Source: Paucidesulfovibrio sp036541255
GTDB taxonomy: Bacteria > Desulfobacterota > Desulfovibrionia > Desulfovibrionales > Desulfovibrionaceae
Direction: 5' to 3'
DNA length: 55,433 nt
Assembly (NCBI GenBank): GCA_036541255.1
Contig: JAZHDD010000047.1
Span: 1-55,433, forward strand
A model generated the notes under the pieces. The model did not search any database. It saw only the letters and a list, made by a program, of their open reading frames with translations, and was not told the origin of the DNA. Position 1 is the first letter of the stretch; every line of letters begins with the position of its first letter. A program made the translations under genes and the position numbers. This document shows positions 8,721 to 17,317 of the stretch, one piece after another.

Positions 8721-9950
8721 TCAGAACTCACCCGGATAGGAAACCACGGGCTTTTCGCCCTGAATAAGCGCCAGCATGATCTCCAGGATCCGGGACGCCT
8801 TGGAATGAATCGACAATGAATTGCGGACGGTCTCGCTTCCCGCCGCTGTGAGCCGGGCAGCCAGCTCCCGATCGTACATGGCCCGTTCCAGAGCCGAAGC
8901 CAACGCCTTGATGTCGCCGTAGGTCACGAGCAGGCCGTTCTCTTCCGGCCGGATAACCTCCCGGATGCCGCCCCGGTCCGAGGCCACCACCGGACAGTTC
9001 AGCCGCATGGCTTCGGGCACGGTCCGGCCAAAAGGGTCCGTGGAGGAAAGCTGGGCCAGACAGTTCAGAGAAGCCATGATTTCCTTGGCCCGCGATTCGT
9101 AGCCCGTGAACACGACCCGCTCGGCCACGCCCAGTTCCCGGGCCATGGTGCGCAAGCGCTCCTCCATGGGGCCGTCTCCGATCATGAGACACCAGGCATC
9201 CTCCCGACTACTGGCCAGTTCGGCAAACCCCTGCAACAAAAATTCATGCCCCTTTTCCGGGATCAGCCGCGATACGCAGCCCACGGTGACGGCTCCGGCG
9301 GGAATGCCGAACTCCGTGAGATCCAGGGGCTCGACGTCAAAATCGGGCATGCCGTTGTGGATGATGAAATGTCCCTGTAACGGAATGCCGCGTTCGGTCC
9401 AATAGTCGTAGTTGGCCTTGCAGATGGAAATATAGGCGCCGACGTTTTTGCGGGCAAGTTCCCGTTTCACACCCTCGAAGGTCGTACCGTCCTTGGAGCG
9501 CAAATGGCAGACGCAGGGCACTCCGGTCGCTTCCACGGCAAGAAGCGCGGGAAGGGCCCGGTTGATCTGCCCATTGAGGTAAAGCAGGTCCACGTTCTCG
9601 TCCCGGATGATGCGCACAAGCGCATTGATCAGGGAACCATGCACGAACCGCAACAACGGCCGAGCCAGGGAAGGCATGCGCAGGGGGCCTCGATCGGCCA
9701 GCTTCTCGAAACGCCTGCGCAAAAACTTGGGCGTTTCCAGGGAATAGGCCAGGTCGCGCACGAGATGGACCTGAACGCCCATGTCCCGCACCATGTCCAG
9801 ATACCGGGTGCGGTTGACGAACACCACAATGGGCCGGACCCGCTGCGGATCGAACGCGCCGAGCAGCTCGTAGAGGCTTTGGAACGAACCGCCTCCCATG
9901 GTGCCCAGCTCCAGGAACAGGACAGTGTGTCTGGCGTCGGTCGAACTCAA
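8721..9950 (-). CDS. Family 4 glycosyltransferase (GT-B)
   Basis: This 409-residue GT-B enzyme begins after a short lead with LFLELGTMGGGSFQSLYELL, the glycine-rich N-terminal acceptor-side loop. The C-terminal donor domain has VGCVSRLIPEKGHEFLLQGF at about 235 and the EX7E-like segment SSTDPFGRTVPEAMRLNCPVVASDRGGIREV near 320-350. The start ATG overlaps the asnB stop by 4 bases, so it is coupled to asnB. Donor and acceptor cannot be named. It lies between the amidation genes and the nonulosonic-acid module, consistent with repeat-unit assembly. Confidence 0.86.
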   Translation of the reverse strand: MSSTDARHTVLFLELGTMGGGSFQSLYELLGAFDPQRVRPIVVFVNRTRYLDMVRDMGVQVHLVRDLAYSLETPKFLRRRFEKLADRGPLRMPSLARPLLRFVHGSLINALVRIIRDENVDLLYLNGQINRALPALLAVEATGVPCVCHLRSKDGTTFEGVKRELARKNVGAYISICKANYDYWTERGIPLQGHFIIHNGMPDFDVEPLDLTEFGIPAGAVTVGCVSRLIPEKGHEFLLQGFAELASSREDAWCLMIGDGPMEERLRTMARELGVAERVVFTGYESRAKEIMASLNCLAQLSSTDPFGRTVPEAMRLNCPVVASDRGGIREVIRPEENGLLVTYGDIKALASALERAMYDRELAARLTAAGSETVRNSLSIHSKASRILEIMLALIQGEKPVVSYPGEF

Positions 9951-11851
9951 ACAACACCTCCGGCGGCCTGCTCAAACAGAGCCACGGAATACAACTGATG
10001 CAGCAAGGTCTTGTTCTTGCTTTTTGCCTCCTGGAGTTCCAGGGCCGTGCACAGTCCGTCCATTTGAAACAATTCGTTCAACAGGGACGATTCCCGCACC
10101 ACGGCCAGCATGCCGGGCCGCGCGCTGTCCCGCATGGTCGCGGGCAAGCTGGAAAATCCGGCCTTGTCCCTGCGCAGACGGACATCGTTGCCCACAACGG
10201 AAGGAATGGCCATGCGCAGCAGGTGTTTGTTGTACCCGTCACGCATCTTGTCCTCCAGCGGCTGGTTCACGTACCGGGCCAGGCGATAGTCCAACAGCGG
10301 GGAACGCAGTTCCATGGAATGGGCCATGGAATTACGGTCGTTGAGGTGCAGATAATACGGCATCTGGCCCCGCGTCAGGTCAAAGGTCTGATAGTCCCGC
10401 ACCTCGTCGAACGTATCCCGCGGAAAAGCGATGTCCAACAACCGATCAAACGTGGCCGAATCCGCTCTGCGGGCCAGGGGCTCCAGAATGGACCGGCGCC
10501 CCATGGCCTTGGTCACGCCGTGCCGGGCCGCGGGGAACAGCGTCCGGCGCAACAGCCTCCCCCAGGACAGTGCCTCGCTATGCCCGCGACGCTGAAGGAT
10601 GCGGTTCAACTGCACGGCCAAGCCGAGCTTGCGGTTGATGCAGGCCCGCTGCATGGCCAAGGCGAAATAGTTGGGATAGCCGCCCATGATCTCGTCACCG
10701 CCCGTGCCGTCGAGCACGACGCGCACCCCGTCGGCGGCCATGCGGCGGCAAAGCAGATATCCGGGCAGGCTCACCAGCCCGAGCCCCACTGGCGCTTCGA
10801 AATGTCGCAACATCTCCATGAGCACGCGCCGTGTCTCGGACTCGTCGATCTCAAGCTCCGCTTCAATCAGTTCGATGCCCAGGCGGTCCGCGACCTTGCG
10901 CGCATACTGCAGATCCCTGCCCCCTTCCGTGGCAATGCTGTAGAAACGCACGCTGTCGCGCATGGCCGGATCCGCGCAAACCGCCGCAGCCACTGCCGTG
11001 CTGTCCACGCCGCCGGAAAGCATCACGCCCACGGGAACGTCCGAACGCAAGCGCAGGCGCACCGCCGAGGACAACAGCTCGGGAAGCGCTTCCGGGGCGC
11101 AGGGTTTCTGGAATTCCTCCTCGATGGGCGCGAGGATTTTCAACTTTTCTTCAAGCGTGTCCAAGTCAACGCTCAGCACGGCACCCGGCGGCAGGACGCG
11201 CACTTCCCTGTACGCGGTCTCCCAGGTGTCGGACAAAACAGGCCAGCGCTTGCCCATGAGAAAACCGTACAGGAAATCGGTATTGAGCCTGAGGGGACGC
11301 CCGAGCATGGCGGCAATGGCCCGGAATTCCGACGCTGCCAGAAACCGTTCGCCATCACTGTAATAATACAACGGCTTCTTGCCGAAACGATCGCGGGAAA
11401 GCACGAGGCGGCGCTCTGCTGGCTGGCACAATGCAAAAGCCCACATGCCGTTGAGTTGGCGCACGAAATCCAACCCCTTGCGCAGCAGCCCTTCCAGCAG
11501 CACCTCGGAGTCGCTCCGGGTGCGCAGACTCGGGCCGGGCAAGGCCGCCCCCAACTCAAGATAATTGTAGATTTCCCCGTTGAACACCAGAGAGGAGCAG
11601 CCGTCAGAACCCAGCATGGGCTGGTAGGCGGCCTCGCTCAGGTCGATGATGGACAGGCGCGCATGGCCCAGGCCGAGCCGCCCGACCGATCCGGGCGAAT
11701 CCAGCCGCTTGCGGGGATCGCCGCAGGGATCGGGCCAGAGCGTGATGCGCTGGGCGTCGGGGCCACGGTGCCTCATCAGGTTCACGGCCTGAAGCAGCCG
11801 CTCTCCCCGCACATCGCCCTTTCGGTCCAGCCAGACGCAAATGCCGCACAT
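9947..11851 (-). CDS. Asparagine synthase (glutamine-hydrolysing) AsnB family, probably glycan-amidating
   Basis: This 634-residue protein carries both AsnB domains. Cys2 of MCGICVW is the glutaminase nucleophile, followed by MRHRGPDAQ, LSIIDLSEAAYQPM and LVFNGEIYNYLEL. The synthetase domain has the ATP-pyrophosphatase loop SGGVDST at 279-285 and GTGGDEIMGGYPNYF near 390. The length fits AsnB of surface-polysaccharide loci (WbpS-like), which convert sugar carboxylates to amides. That role is inferred from neighbours; free asparagine synthesis remains possible. It starts 18 bases after the carbamoyltransferase stop at 11870. Confidence 0.88.
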   Translation of the reverse strand: MCGICVWLDRKGDVRGERLLQAVNLMRHRGPDAQRITLWPDPCGDPRKRLDSPGSVGRLGLGHARLSIIDLSEAAYQPMLGSDGCSSLVFNGEIYNYLELGAALPGPSLRTRSDSEVLLEGLLRKGLDFVRQLNGMWAFALCQPAERRLVLSRDRFGKKPLYYYSDGERFLAASEFRAIAAMLGRPLRLNTDFLYGFLMGKRWPVLSDTWETAYREVRVLPPGAVLSVDLDTLEEKLKILAPIEEEFQKPCAPEALPELLSSAVRLRLRSDVPVGVMLSGGVDSTAVAAAVCADPAMRDSVRFYSIATEGGRDLQYARKVADRLGIELIEAELEIDESETRRVLMEMLRHFEAPVGLGLVSLPGYLLCRRMAADGVRVVLDGTGGDEIMGGYPNYFALAMQRACINRKLGLAVQLNRILQRRGHSEALSWGRLLRRTLFPAARHGVTKAMGRRSILEPLARRADSATFDRLLDIAFPRDTFDEVRDYQTFDLTRGQMPYYLHLNDRNSMAHSMELRSPLLDYRLARYVNQPLEDKMRDGYNKHLLRMAIPSVVGNDVRLRRDKAGFSSLPATMRDSARPGMLAVVRESSLLNELFQMDGLCTALELQEAKSKNKTLLHQLYSVALFEQAAGGVV

Positions 11852-11869
11852 ATACCGTATTGCCTCGCT

Positions 11870-13594
11870 CTAGGACTTCTTGCTCAGGAGGTGCCCCTCC
11901 AGGGCCAGATGGTCCAGACCTGAACGCAAGAACACGTCTATGGCCTGCGCCGGGGTATAGACCACGGGGAAGCCGTGCAGATTGAACGAGGTGTTCAGGA
12001 CCACGCCGCGCCCGGTCTGCTGCTCAAAGGCAGAAATGAGCGCGTGATAGCGGGGATTGGCCCGGCTGGTCACGAGCTGGGGCCGGATGGTCCGGTCTCG
12101 CGGATGACTGCCCGCCGTGAGATCCCGATAGGTCTCGGTTTTGGTGCGGAAGGCGAAGGTCATGTATTCCGGACGGATGCCTTTGGGGTCATCGTAATAG
12201 CGCGGGGCGGATTCCTCACGGATGGACGGTGCGAAGGGCATCCAGAAATCGCGTTGTTTGATCATGTTGTTGATCTTTTCCACGACCCGGTAATCGTCGG
12301 CACTGGCCAGGATGGACCGGTTGCCCAGGGAACGGGCTCCCCATTCCATGCGCCCGCGCGAACGGGCCACCACATCGCCCCGGGCCAGCAGTCGGGCGAC
12401 CTCGGCGTCCATGTCCGCGGGCCGGGAGACCAGAATGGAATCATCCGTGAGCATCTCGTCCATGGCCCGGGTTTCGTCATCGACACCCCATTCGCCGCCG
12501 AGATAAAGATTGTCGAAGACGCCGACACCCACCCGGGTTTCCGGATACAACTGGTGCTGGCGGCGCAGGCAGGCCCCCAGGGCCAGGGACTCGTCCCCTC
12601 CCGAAGGCATGACGTACAGGGATTCGACCTCGTCCAATTCGCCGATGAGCATATTGGCCTTGACGTTCATGAACACGCCGCCGCCGCAGACCACATGCCG
12701 CACGCCCGTGTGACGCACCGCTCCGCGCACCAGCCCGATGAGCATTTCCTCGGTGAAGAGCTGAACAGCGCCCGCTATGGTATCGAAGCGAATGCGCTCG
12801 AAGTTGTCGCGCAAATATTCGTAGCAGAAATTCATGGACAGTTCGCCCGTGCGCTCAAAACCCAGTCCGTCCTTGCGCAGGCGCAGGATGCGCCGCAGCG
12901 GCTCCGCAGCCCTGTCGCAACGCTCCGGATCGGCATAGGGCGCCAGTCCCATGAGCTTGTATTCGTGCTCCCAGGGCTTCATGCCCATAAGCATGGTCGC
13001 GCGGGAATAAATCTTGCCCAGCGAATCGTGCCGCCCGGTCTCGGCGATGCGCTGTATCCGTTCGCCCTGGCACAGGCTGATGGTGGCGCAGAGGCTGTCC
13101 CCGGAACCATCGCAGGTGACGCAGAGCGTGGGTCCGTCGGTGAGCGCGTTGGGCGCGGAATAATAGGCGGCCGCCGCATGGGCCTCATGGTGCTCCACGA
13201 ACGTGACCTTGGCCACGTCCACGCCCAGCAGGTCCACGGCCTGCTGGATGCGTTCGGCATGCCGCTGCCGGAAGACCAGTTTCTGATCCTCCTTGGGCTT
13301 GGCCTGGGCCATGCGCTGTTCGCGCAGTCCCACCACATACCAGGGTTCGAGATCCTTGAGATATTCGGGCCAGTGCATGAACAGCGAGGAATAGGCCACT
13401 TCGGCGAGGCTTTCCGGCCCGATTCCGGCGATGCGCATCACTTCGAGGATGGATCGTTCCGGAAAACCGACCTCGTTTTTCCGGCCGGTCAGGCGTTCCT
13501 CGCAAATGGCCGCGACGATTGCGCCGTCCAGGGACAGGGCCGCGCCGCAATTGTGACCGTCATGAATGCCAAGAATATAGGTATGCTGCTTCAT
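11870..13594 (-). CDS. NodU/CmcH-type carbamoyltransferase
   Basis: The product is 574 residues, usual for carbamoyl-phosphate-dependent O-carbamoyltransferases. I set the start at ATG 13594, behind GGAG and directly before the family N-terminus ILGIHDGHNCGAALS; longer frames upstream lack this support. Family blocks include EERLTGRKNEVGFPERS, the histidine motif VEHHEAHAAAAYY (about 115-127), CVTCDGSGDSL, GGVFMNVKANM, PSGGDESLALGA and the C-terminal RMEWGARSLGNRSIL with MPFAPSI. It should transfer carbamoyl to a sugar hydroxyl. It is flanked on both sides by asparagine-synthetase-family genes. Confidence 0.9.
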   Translation of the reverse strand: MKQHTYILGIHDGHNCGAALSLDGAIVAAICEERLTGRKNEVGFPERSILEVMRIAGIGPESLAEVAYSSLFMHWPEYLKDLEPWYVVGLREQRMAQAKPKEDQKLVFRQRHAERIQQAVDLLGVDVAKVTFVEHHEAHAAAAYYSAPNALTDGPTLCVTCDGSGDSLCATISLCQGERIQRIAETGRHDSLGKIYSRATMLMGMKPWEHEYKLMGLAPYADPERCDRAAEPLRRILRLRKDGLGFERTGELSMNFCYEYLRDNFERIRFDTIAGAVQLFTEEMLIGLVRGAVRHTGVRHVVCGGGVFMNVKANMLIGELDEVESLYVMPSGGDESLALGACLRRQHQLYPETRVGVGVFDNLYLGGEWGVDDETRAMDEMLTDDSILVSRPADMDAEVARLLARGDVVARSRGRMEWGARSLGNRSILASADDYRVVEKINNMIKQRDFWMPFAPSIREESAPRYYDDPKGIRPEYMTFAFRTKTETYRDLTAGSHPRDRTIRPQLVTSRANPRYHALISAFEQQTGRGVVLNTSFNLHGFPVVYTPAQAIDVFLRSGLDHLALEGHLLSKKS

Positions 13595-13752
13595 ATCTCC
13601 AGCCGTGGATAAGAGTTCGCGGTATCCCGAAAAGAGCGTGGTCAAAGATGACGGAGCTCGCCGACGGGCTGTGGGCAATGGCTTGAAAACGGGAATTCAT
13701 ACCCCGTGTCCGACAGGGTGTCCAGAAGCCGGGAAAACGCCCGTCCCGCAAG

Positions 13753-15426
13753 TCATCCCGTAGTCGAAAAATCCCGGGCCGACAGGTCCACGCCATGCTC
13801 CTCGCGCAGGAAGTCGCGCAGCCAGAGCGAGAGCACGTGGCGCTTGGCCGGGTCCTTGTACACATACTCTCGTTCGCTGTAGATGCGGGGGAAGCCCAGC
13901 GGAGAGTGACGGTAATAATGCCGATGCTCCTTTTGCCAACGCCGCTGCTCCAATGGTGCGCGCAATCCGGGCAGATTACCCAGCAGGGCTTTCAATTTGC
14001 GGCGGGGAGTTTCACGCCCCTGCAACTCTTTCTGTGCACGCCGCCTGTCGAACCGCGACTTGGGCGCATTTTCCGCAAACACACCAAAGGGGTCGTGCGC
14101 GGCCAGGCATTTGGCATACAGATAGCCACCCAGCTTGAGGCCGATGGATATCTGTTTGAAAAAATCCATGATCTCCACATCCCAGAGCGGCATCCACCAT
14201 TCGTGCCCGAAAAATTCGAAAACCCGTCCGCCGCCGACCACATACTTGAGCTGTCGCTCCTGGCATTCCCAGTATTCGTAGGCACAGGCCGCCTGTTCCG
14301 GAGTCGCCAGCGGAAATCCGGCCAAAATGTCCCGAATGCGTCGCCGTACCGGGGCCATGACCTCCGATTCCCGGACCAGGTCACGCCAGAGCGTGTAATG
14401 TTTATCGATAATAGCCTGTTCCACGTTCAACGGATCATCGCAAAAAGCCGGGTCAAAAAGATACTTGAGATGGCTGCCATTGATAAAGTCCCCGGATTGG
14501 CCGGAAAGAAACACGGCGTCTGGTTTGATCAGTCCCTGTTCCGTGACCTCGCGCAACGCGGGCCATTCCGGGATGCTCGGCAAAGCCGATCCCTGGGCAG
14601 CGAAACGCCAAAACCGGCGCATTTCCGCACTGTGATAATGACGTGAAAGCATCTCCGGCGTGTAGGGCACGAAAAACCAGGGCAGCCCCAAAGCCTTGGC
14701 CTTGGCGCGGCTGATCTCGGCCTCCCAATTGCCGGGCAGGCCATAGGCGAAGCAGACCACGTCCGGATGGCCGAGACGCTTGAAACAGGAAGCGATAAGC
14801 CGGGAATCCAGGCCGCCCGAAAGCGGGATGACCGCCTGCCTGCCCTTGCAGGCCGCCACGGCCCTGCCCATGCAGGACATGATAACCTTGTCCAGGGCAG
14901 CCACGGCCGTAGCGTCTTCGCCGTCCTCGGCATACGTGCAACGGTAATCGTAATACCGCTCGGCAACGGCTTGGCCCCGGGCCATTCTGACGATTTCCCC
15001 GGCCTGAAGGGTGCGCACGTTCTCGAACAGGGTATGCGGCCCCGTCACGAACCCGGCAGTCGAAAACTCGGCCACGGACTCGCGCGACAGCCCATCCGCA
15101 ACGCGCAGGGTCCAGGCATCGTCGGAAACGCCCGCGTCCGGTCCTTCGGTTCGATAAAAAAGAGGAATGGAACGAATGGGGTCGGTGGCTGCGCAAAGCA
15201 TCTCCCCCCGGCGCAACACGAGCGCATAATGTCCGCGGAGCGCCGTAAGCAGGTCGGTCAAATCCCTGCCCGAGAGAATCTGTTCGAGGATATGCCGGGC
15301 CAGGGGCTCACCGCGAAGCGGTAACAAGTCCGCAATGGCCGTTCCCGCGATCCAGACCTCGCAATTCTGTTCGCCCGCATGAGCCCACTGTCGGGCCTCG
15401 GAAGGAAGAAACGCTCCTACAGCCAC
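13753..15426 (-). CDS. Asparagine-synthetase-like protein lacking the glutaminase cysteine
   Basis: The product is 557 residues from GTG at 15426, which has AAGGAGG at ideal distance; no ATG is similarly placed. The C-terminal synthetase domain is clear, with PLSGGLDSRLIASCF (SGGLDSR at 203-209). The N-terminal part resembles the class II amidotransferase fold (LTALRGHYALVLRRGEML, then DPIRSIPLFYRTE). However, the mature N-terminus is not Cys, so glutamine hydrolysis is unlikely. It may use ammonia, another amine, or only adenylate its substrate. The gene follows the MsbA-type exporter by 16 bases. The stop TGA at 13753 is followed by 36 open codons (see findings). Confidence 0.78.
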   Translation of the reverse strand: MAVGAFLPSEARQWAHAGEQNCEVWIAGTAIADLLPLRGEPLARHILEQILSGRDLTDLLTALRGHYALVLRRGEMLCAATDPIRSIPLFYRTEGPDAGVSDDAWTLRVADGLSRESVAEFSTAGFVTGPHTLFENVRTLQAGEIVRMARGQAVAERYYDYRCTYAEDGEDATAVAALDKVIMSCMGRAVAACKGRQAVIPLSGGLDSRLIASCFKRLGHPDVVCFAYGLPGNWEAEISRAKAKALGLPWFFVPYTPEMLSRHYHSAEMRRFWRFAAQGSALPSIPEWPALREVTEQGLIKPDAVFLSGQSGDFINGSHLKYLFDPAFCDDPLNVEQAIIDKHYTLWRDLVRESEVMAPVRRRIRDILAGFPLATPEQAACAYEYWECQERQLKYVVGGGRVFEFFGHEWWMPLWDVEIMDFFKQISIGLKLGGYLYAKCLAAHDPFGVFAENAPKSRFDRRRAQKELQGRETPRRKLKALLGNLPGLRAPLEQRRWQKEHRHYYRHSPLGFPRIYSEREYVYKDPAKRHVLSLWLRDFLREEHGVDLSARDFSTTG

Positions 15427-15442
15427 GGCGTCCTCCTTGTGT

Positions 15443-17215
15443 TCAAGAACGCTCCTTGTCCCGAAACTGCATCTCGTACAGTTTGCGGTACAGCTCGCAA
15501 CTTTCCAACAGCTTGCGGTGCCGTCCCTGGGCCACGACCCTGCCATCCTCCATGACCACAATCAGGTGGGCGTTGAGAATGGTGGAAAGGCGGTGCGCGA
15601 TGACCACGCTGGTACGGTCCGCCATGAGGTTGTCCAGGGCCATCTGCACGATGCGCTCGGATTCGGTATCCAAGGCGCTGGTGGCCTCGTCCAGGATCAA
15701 CAGCGGCGGGTTCTTGAGCAGGGCACGGGCAATGGTCAGGCGCTGCTTTTGTCCGCCCGAGAGTTTCACGCCGCGCTCGCCCACAATGGTGTCGTAGCCT
15801 TCGGGCAAGTTGACGATGAATTCGTGGGCATAGGCGGCCTTGGCCGCACGCTCCACATCCTCCTGGCTGAACTTGCCCCTGGCGTAGGCGATGTTCTCCC
15901 GGATGCTGGCGTTGAAAAGAAACGCGTCCTGCGAGACAATGCCCATGGACATGCGCAGGCTCGGCAAGGTGTAGTCGGTTATCGGCCTGCCATTGAGCAG
16001 GATGCGGCCTTCCTGGGCGTCGTAAAAACGGGGGAAAAGATTCACCAGGGTGGTCTTTCCCGCGCCGGAAGGGCCGACAATGGCCACGCGTTCGCCTTGC
16101 TTGACCTGGAGGGACAGACCGTCCAGAGCGGGGCGGGGCGTGTTCGGATACCAGAAACGCAGATTCTGCACTTCCAACTCATGGAAGGGCGGCACGAATT
16201 CTGTGCTTCCACCTTGTTCCGCCGTGATCTCGGGGGAATCCAGCAAGTCGAAGGCGCGCTCTGCGCAAGCCATGGCGCGCTGCAGGTCCTGATAGCTGGC
16301 ATTGATCTTCTTGATCGGGTCATACAGCATGATCAGCGCGGCCATGAACGAAAAGAACACGCCTGTGGTGGCCCTGCCCTCAATGACTTGGAGGCCGCCA
16401 TACCAGATCACCAGACCGCAACCGAGCGCCCCCACCAGTTCCATGACGCGGGAGGAAAGCTCCGTGGCGATGACTCCGCGCAGTGAAAGCGTAACGAGAT
16501 CGCGGCTTTGTCGGCGAAACCGTTTGTTTTCCATGTCCTCGTTGGCAAAGGCCTTGACCACACGGATACCGCTCAGGCTTTCCTGCACGAGCTGGTTGAT
16601 GGTCGAGGCGCGAATCCGGCTTTCACGGCTGATTTTTCGCAGTTTTTTGCCAAAATAAAAGAACGGGTAAATACACAGGGGCAGCACCAGCAGGGACCAG
16701 AACGCAAGGTAGGCGTCCTGCCAGAGCACCACGCCGATCAGCCCGATGCAGGTGAGCACCTCGCGCACGAGCATGATCACGGAAGGCACGGCCTGTCCAA
16801 CTCCGCCCACGTCGCTGAGCACCCGGTTCATGAGGATGCCCACCTGGGTTTCCTCGAAAAATTTCATGGGCAACTGCGACAGCCGTTCATAAGAATCGTT
16901 ACGCAGCTGCTCGCTGACCTTAAGGTTGGTGATACTGAGCAGATAAGCTTGCAGGAACCGGGCAACGCCCTTGCCGAGCATGATGCCCACAAACAGGAAA
17001 GGGATCAGCTTGAGTGCGGCAACATCCTTGTTCACGAAGATGTCGTCGATGGCAGGCTTGACCAGATAGGCCAGGCCGCCGGAACTGGAAGACACCAGCA
17101 GGGCCGCAATGGAGGCCACGATGACCTTCCAGAGATGGGGCAGGTAATATTGGAAGCTGCGGCTCAGCAGATGCTGGTTGCTGAATTTATGGAGCTTGAT
17201 ATCGGATTTGAGCAT
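15443..17215 (-). CDS. MsbA-type ABC exporter (fused permease-ATPase)
   Basis: This 590-residue half-transporter has an N-terminal six-helix permease (residues about 20-320) and a C-terminal ATPase. The ATPase has Walker A VGPSGAGKTT at about 379-388, signature LSGGQKQRLTIARALL, Walker B LLILDEATSALD, and the H-loop IAHRLS. The permease includes ELRNDSYERLSQLPMKFFEETQVG-like coupling-helix features seen in MsbA. It should flip a lipid-linked glycan or lipid A-core across the inner membrane. The position among glycan genes suggests a dedicated substrate. It may not be the housekeeping msbA. Confidence 0.88.
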   Translation of the reverse strand: MLKSDIKLHKFSNQHLLSRSFQYYLPHLWKVIVASIAALLVSSSSGGLAYLVKPAIDDIFVNKDVAALKLIPFLFVGIMLGKGVARFLQAYLLSITNLKVSEQLRNDSYERLSQLPMKFFEETQVGILMNRVLSDVGGVGQAVPSVIMLVREVLTCIGLIGVVLWQDAYLAFWSLLVLPLCIYPFFYFGKKLRKISRESRIRASTINQLVQESLSGIRVVKAFANEDMENKRFRRQSRDLVTLSLRGVIATELSSRVMELVGALGCGLVIWYGGLQVIEGRATTGVFFSFMAALIMLYDPIKKINASYQDLQRAMACAERAFDLLDSPEITAEQGGSTEFVPPFHELEVQNLRFWYPNTPRPALDGLSLQVKQGERVAIVGPSGAGKTTLVNLFPRFYDAQEGRILLNGRPITDYTLPSLRMSMGIVSQDAFLFNASIRENIAYARGKFSQEDVERAAKAAYAHEFIVNLPEGYDTIVGERGVKLSGGQKQRLTIARALLKNPPLLILDEATSALDTESERIVQMALDNLMADRTSVVIAHRLSTILNAHLIVVMEDGRVVAQGRHRKLLESCELYRKLYEMQFRDKERS

Positions 17216-17317
17216 AAAACCTTACGATTTGCCGCGTCCGGCATGTTGAGACTGAAAGAAAAGCTGTTGACAAGCAGGCGCACCGTACCAAAACCGAACC
17301 TGAAAGCAAGCGGTAAT

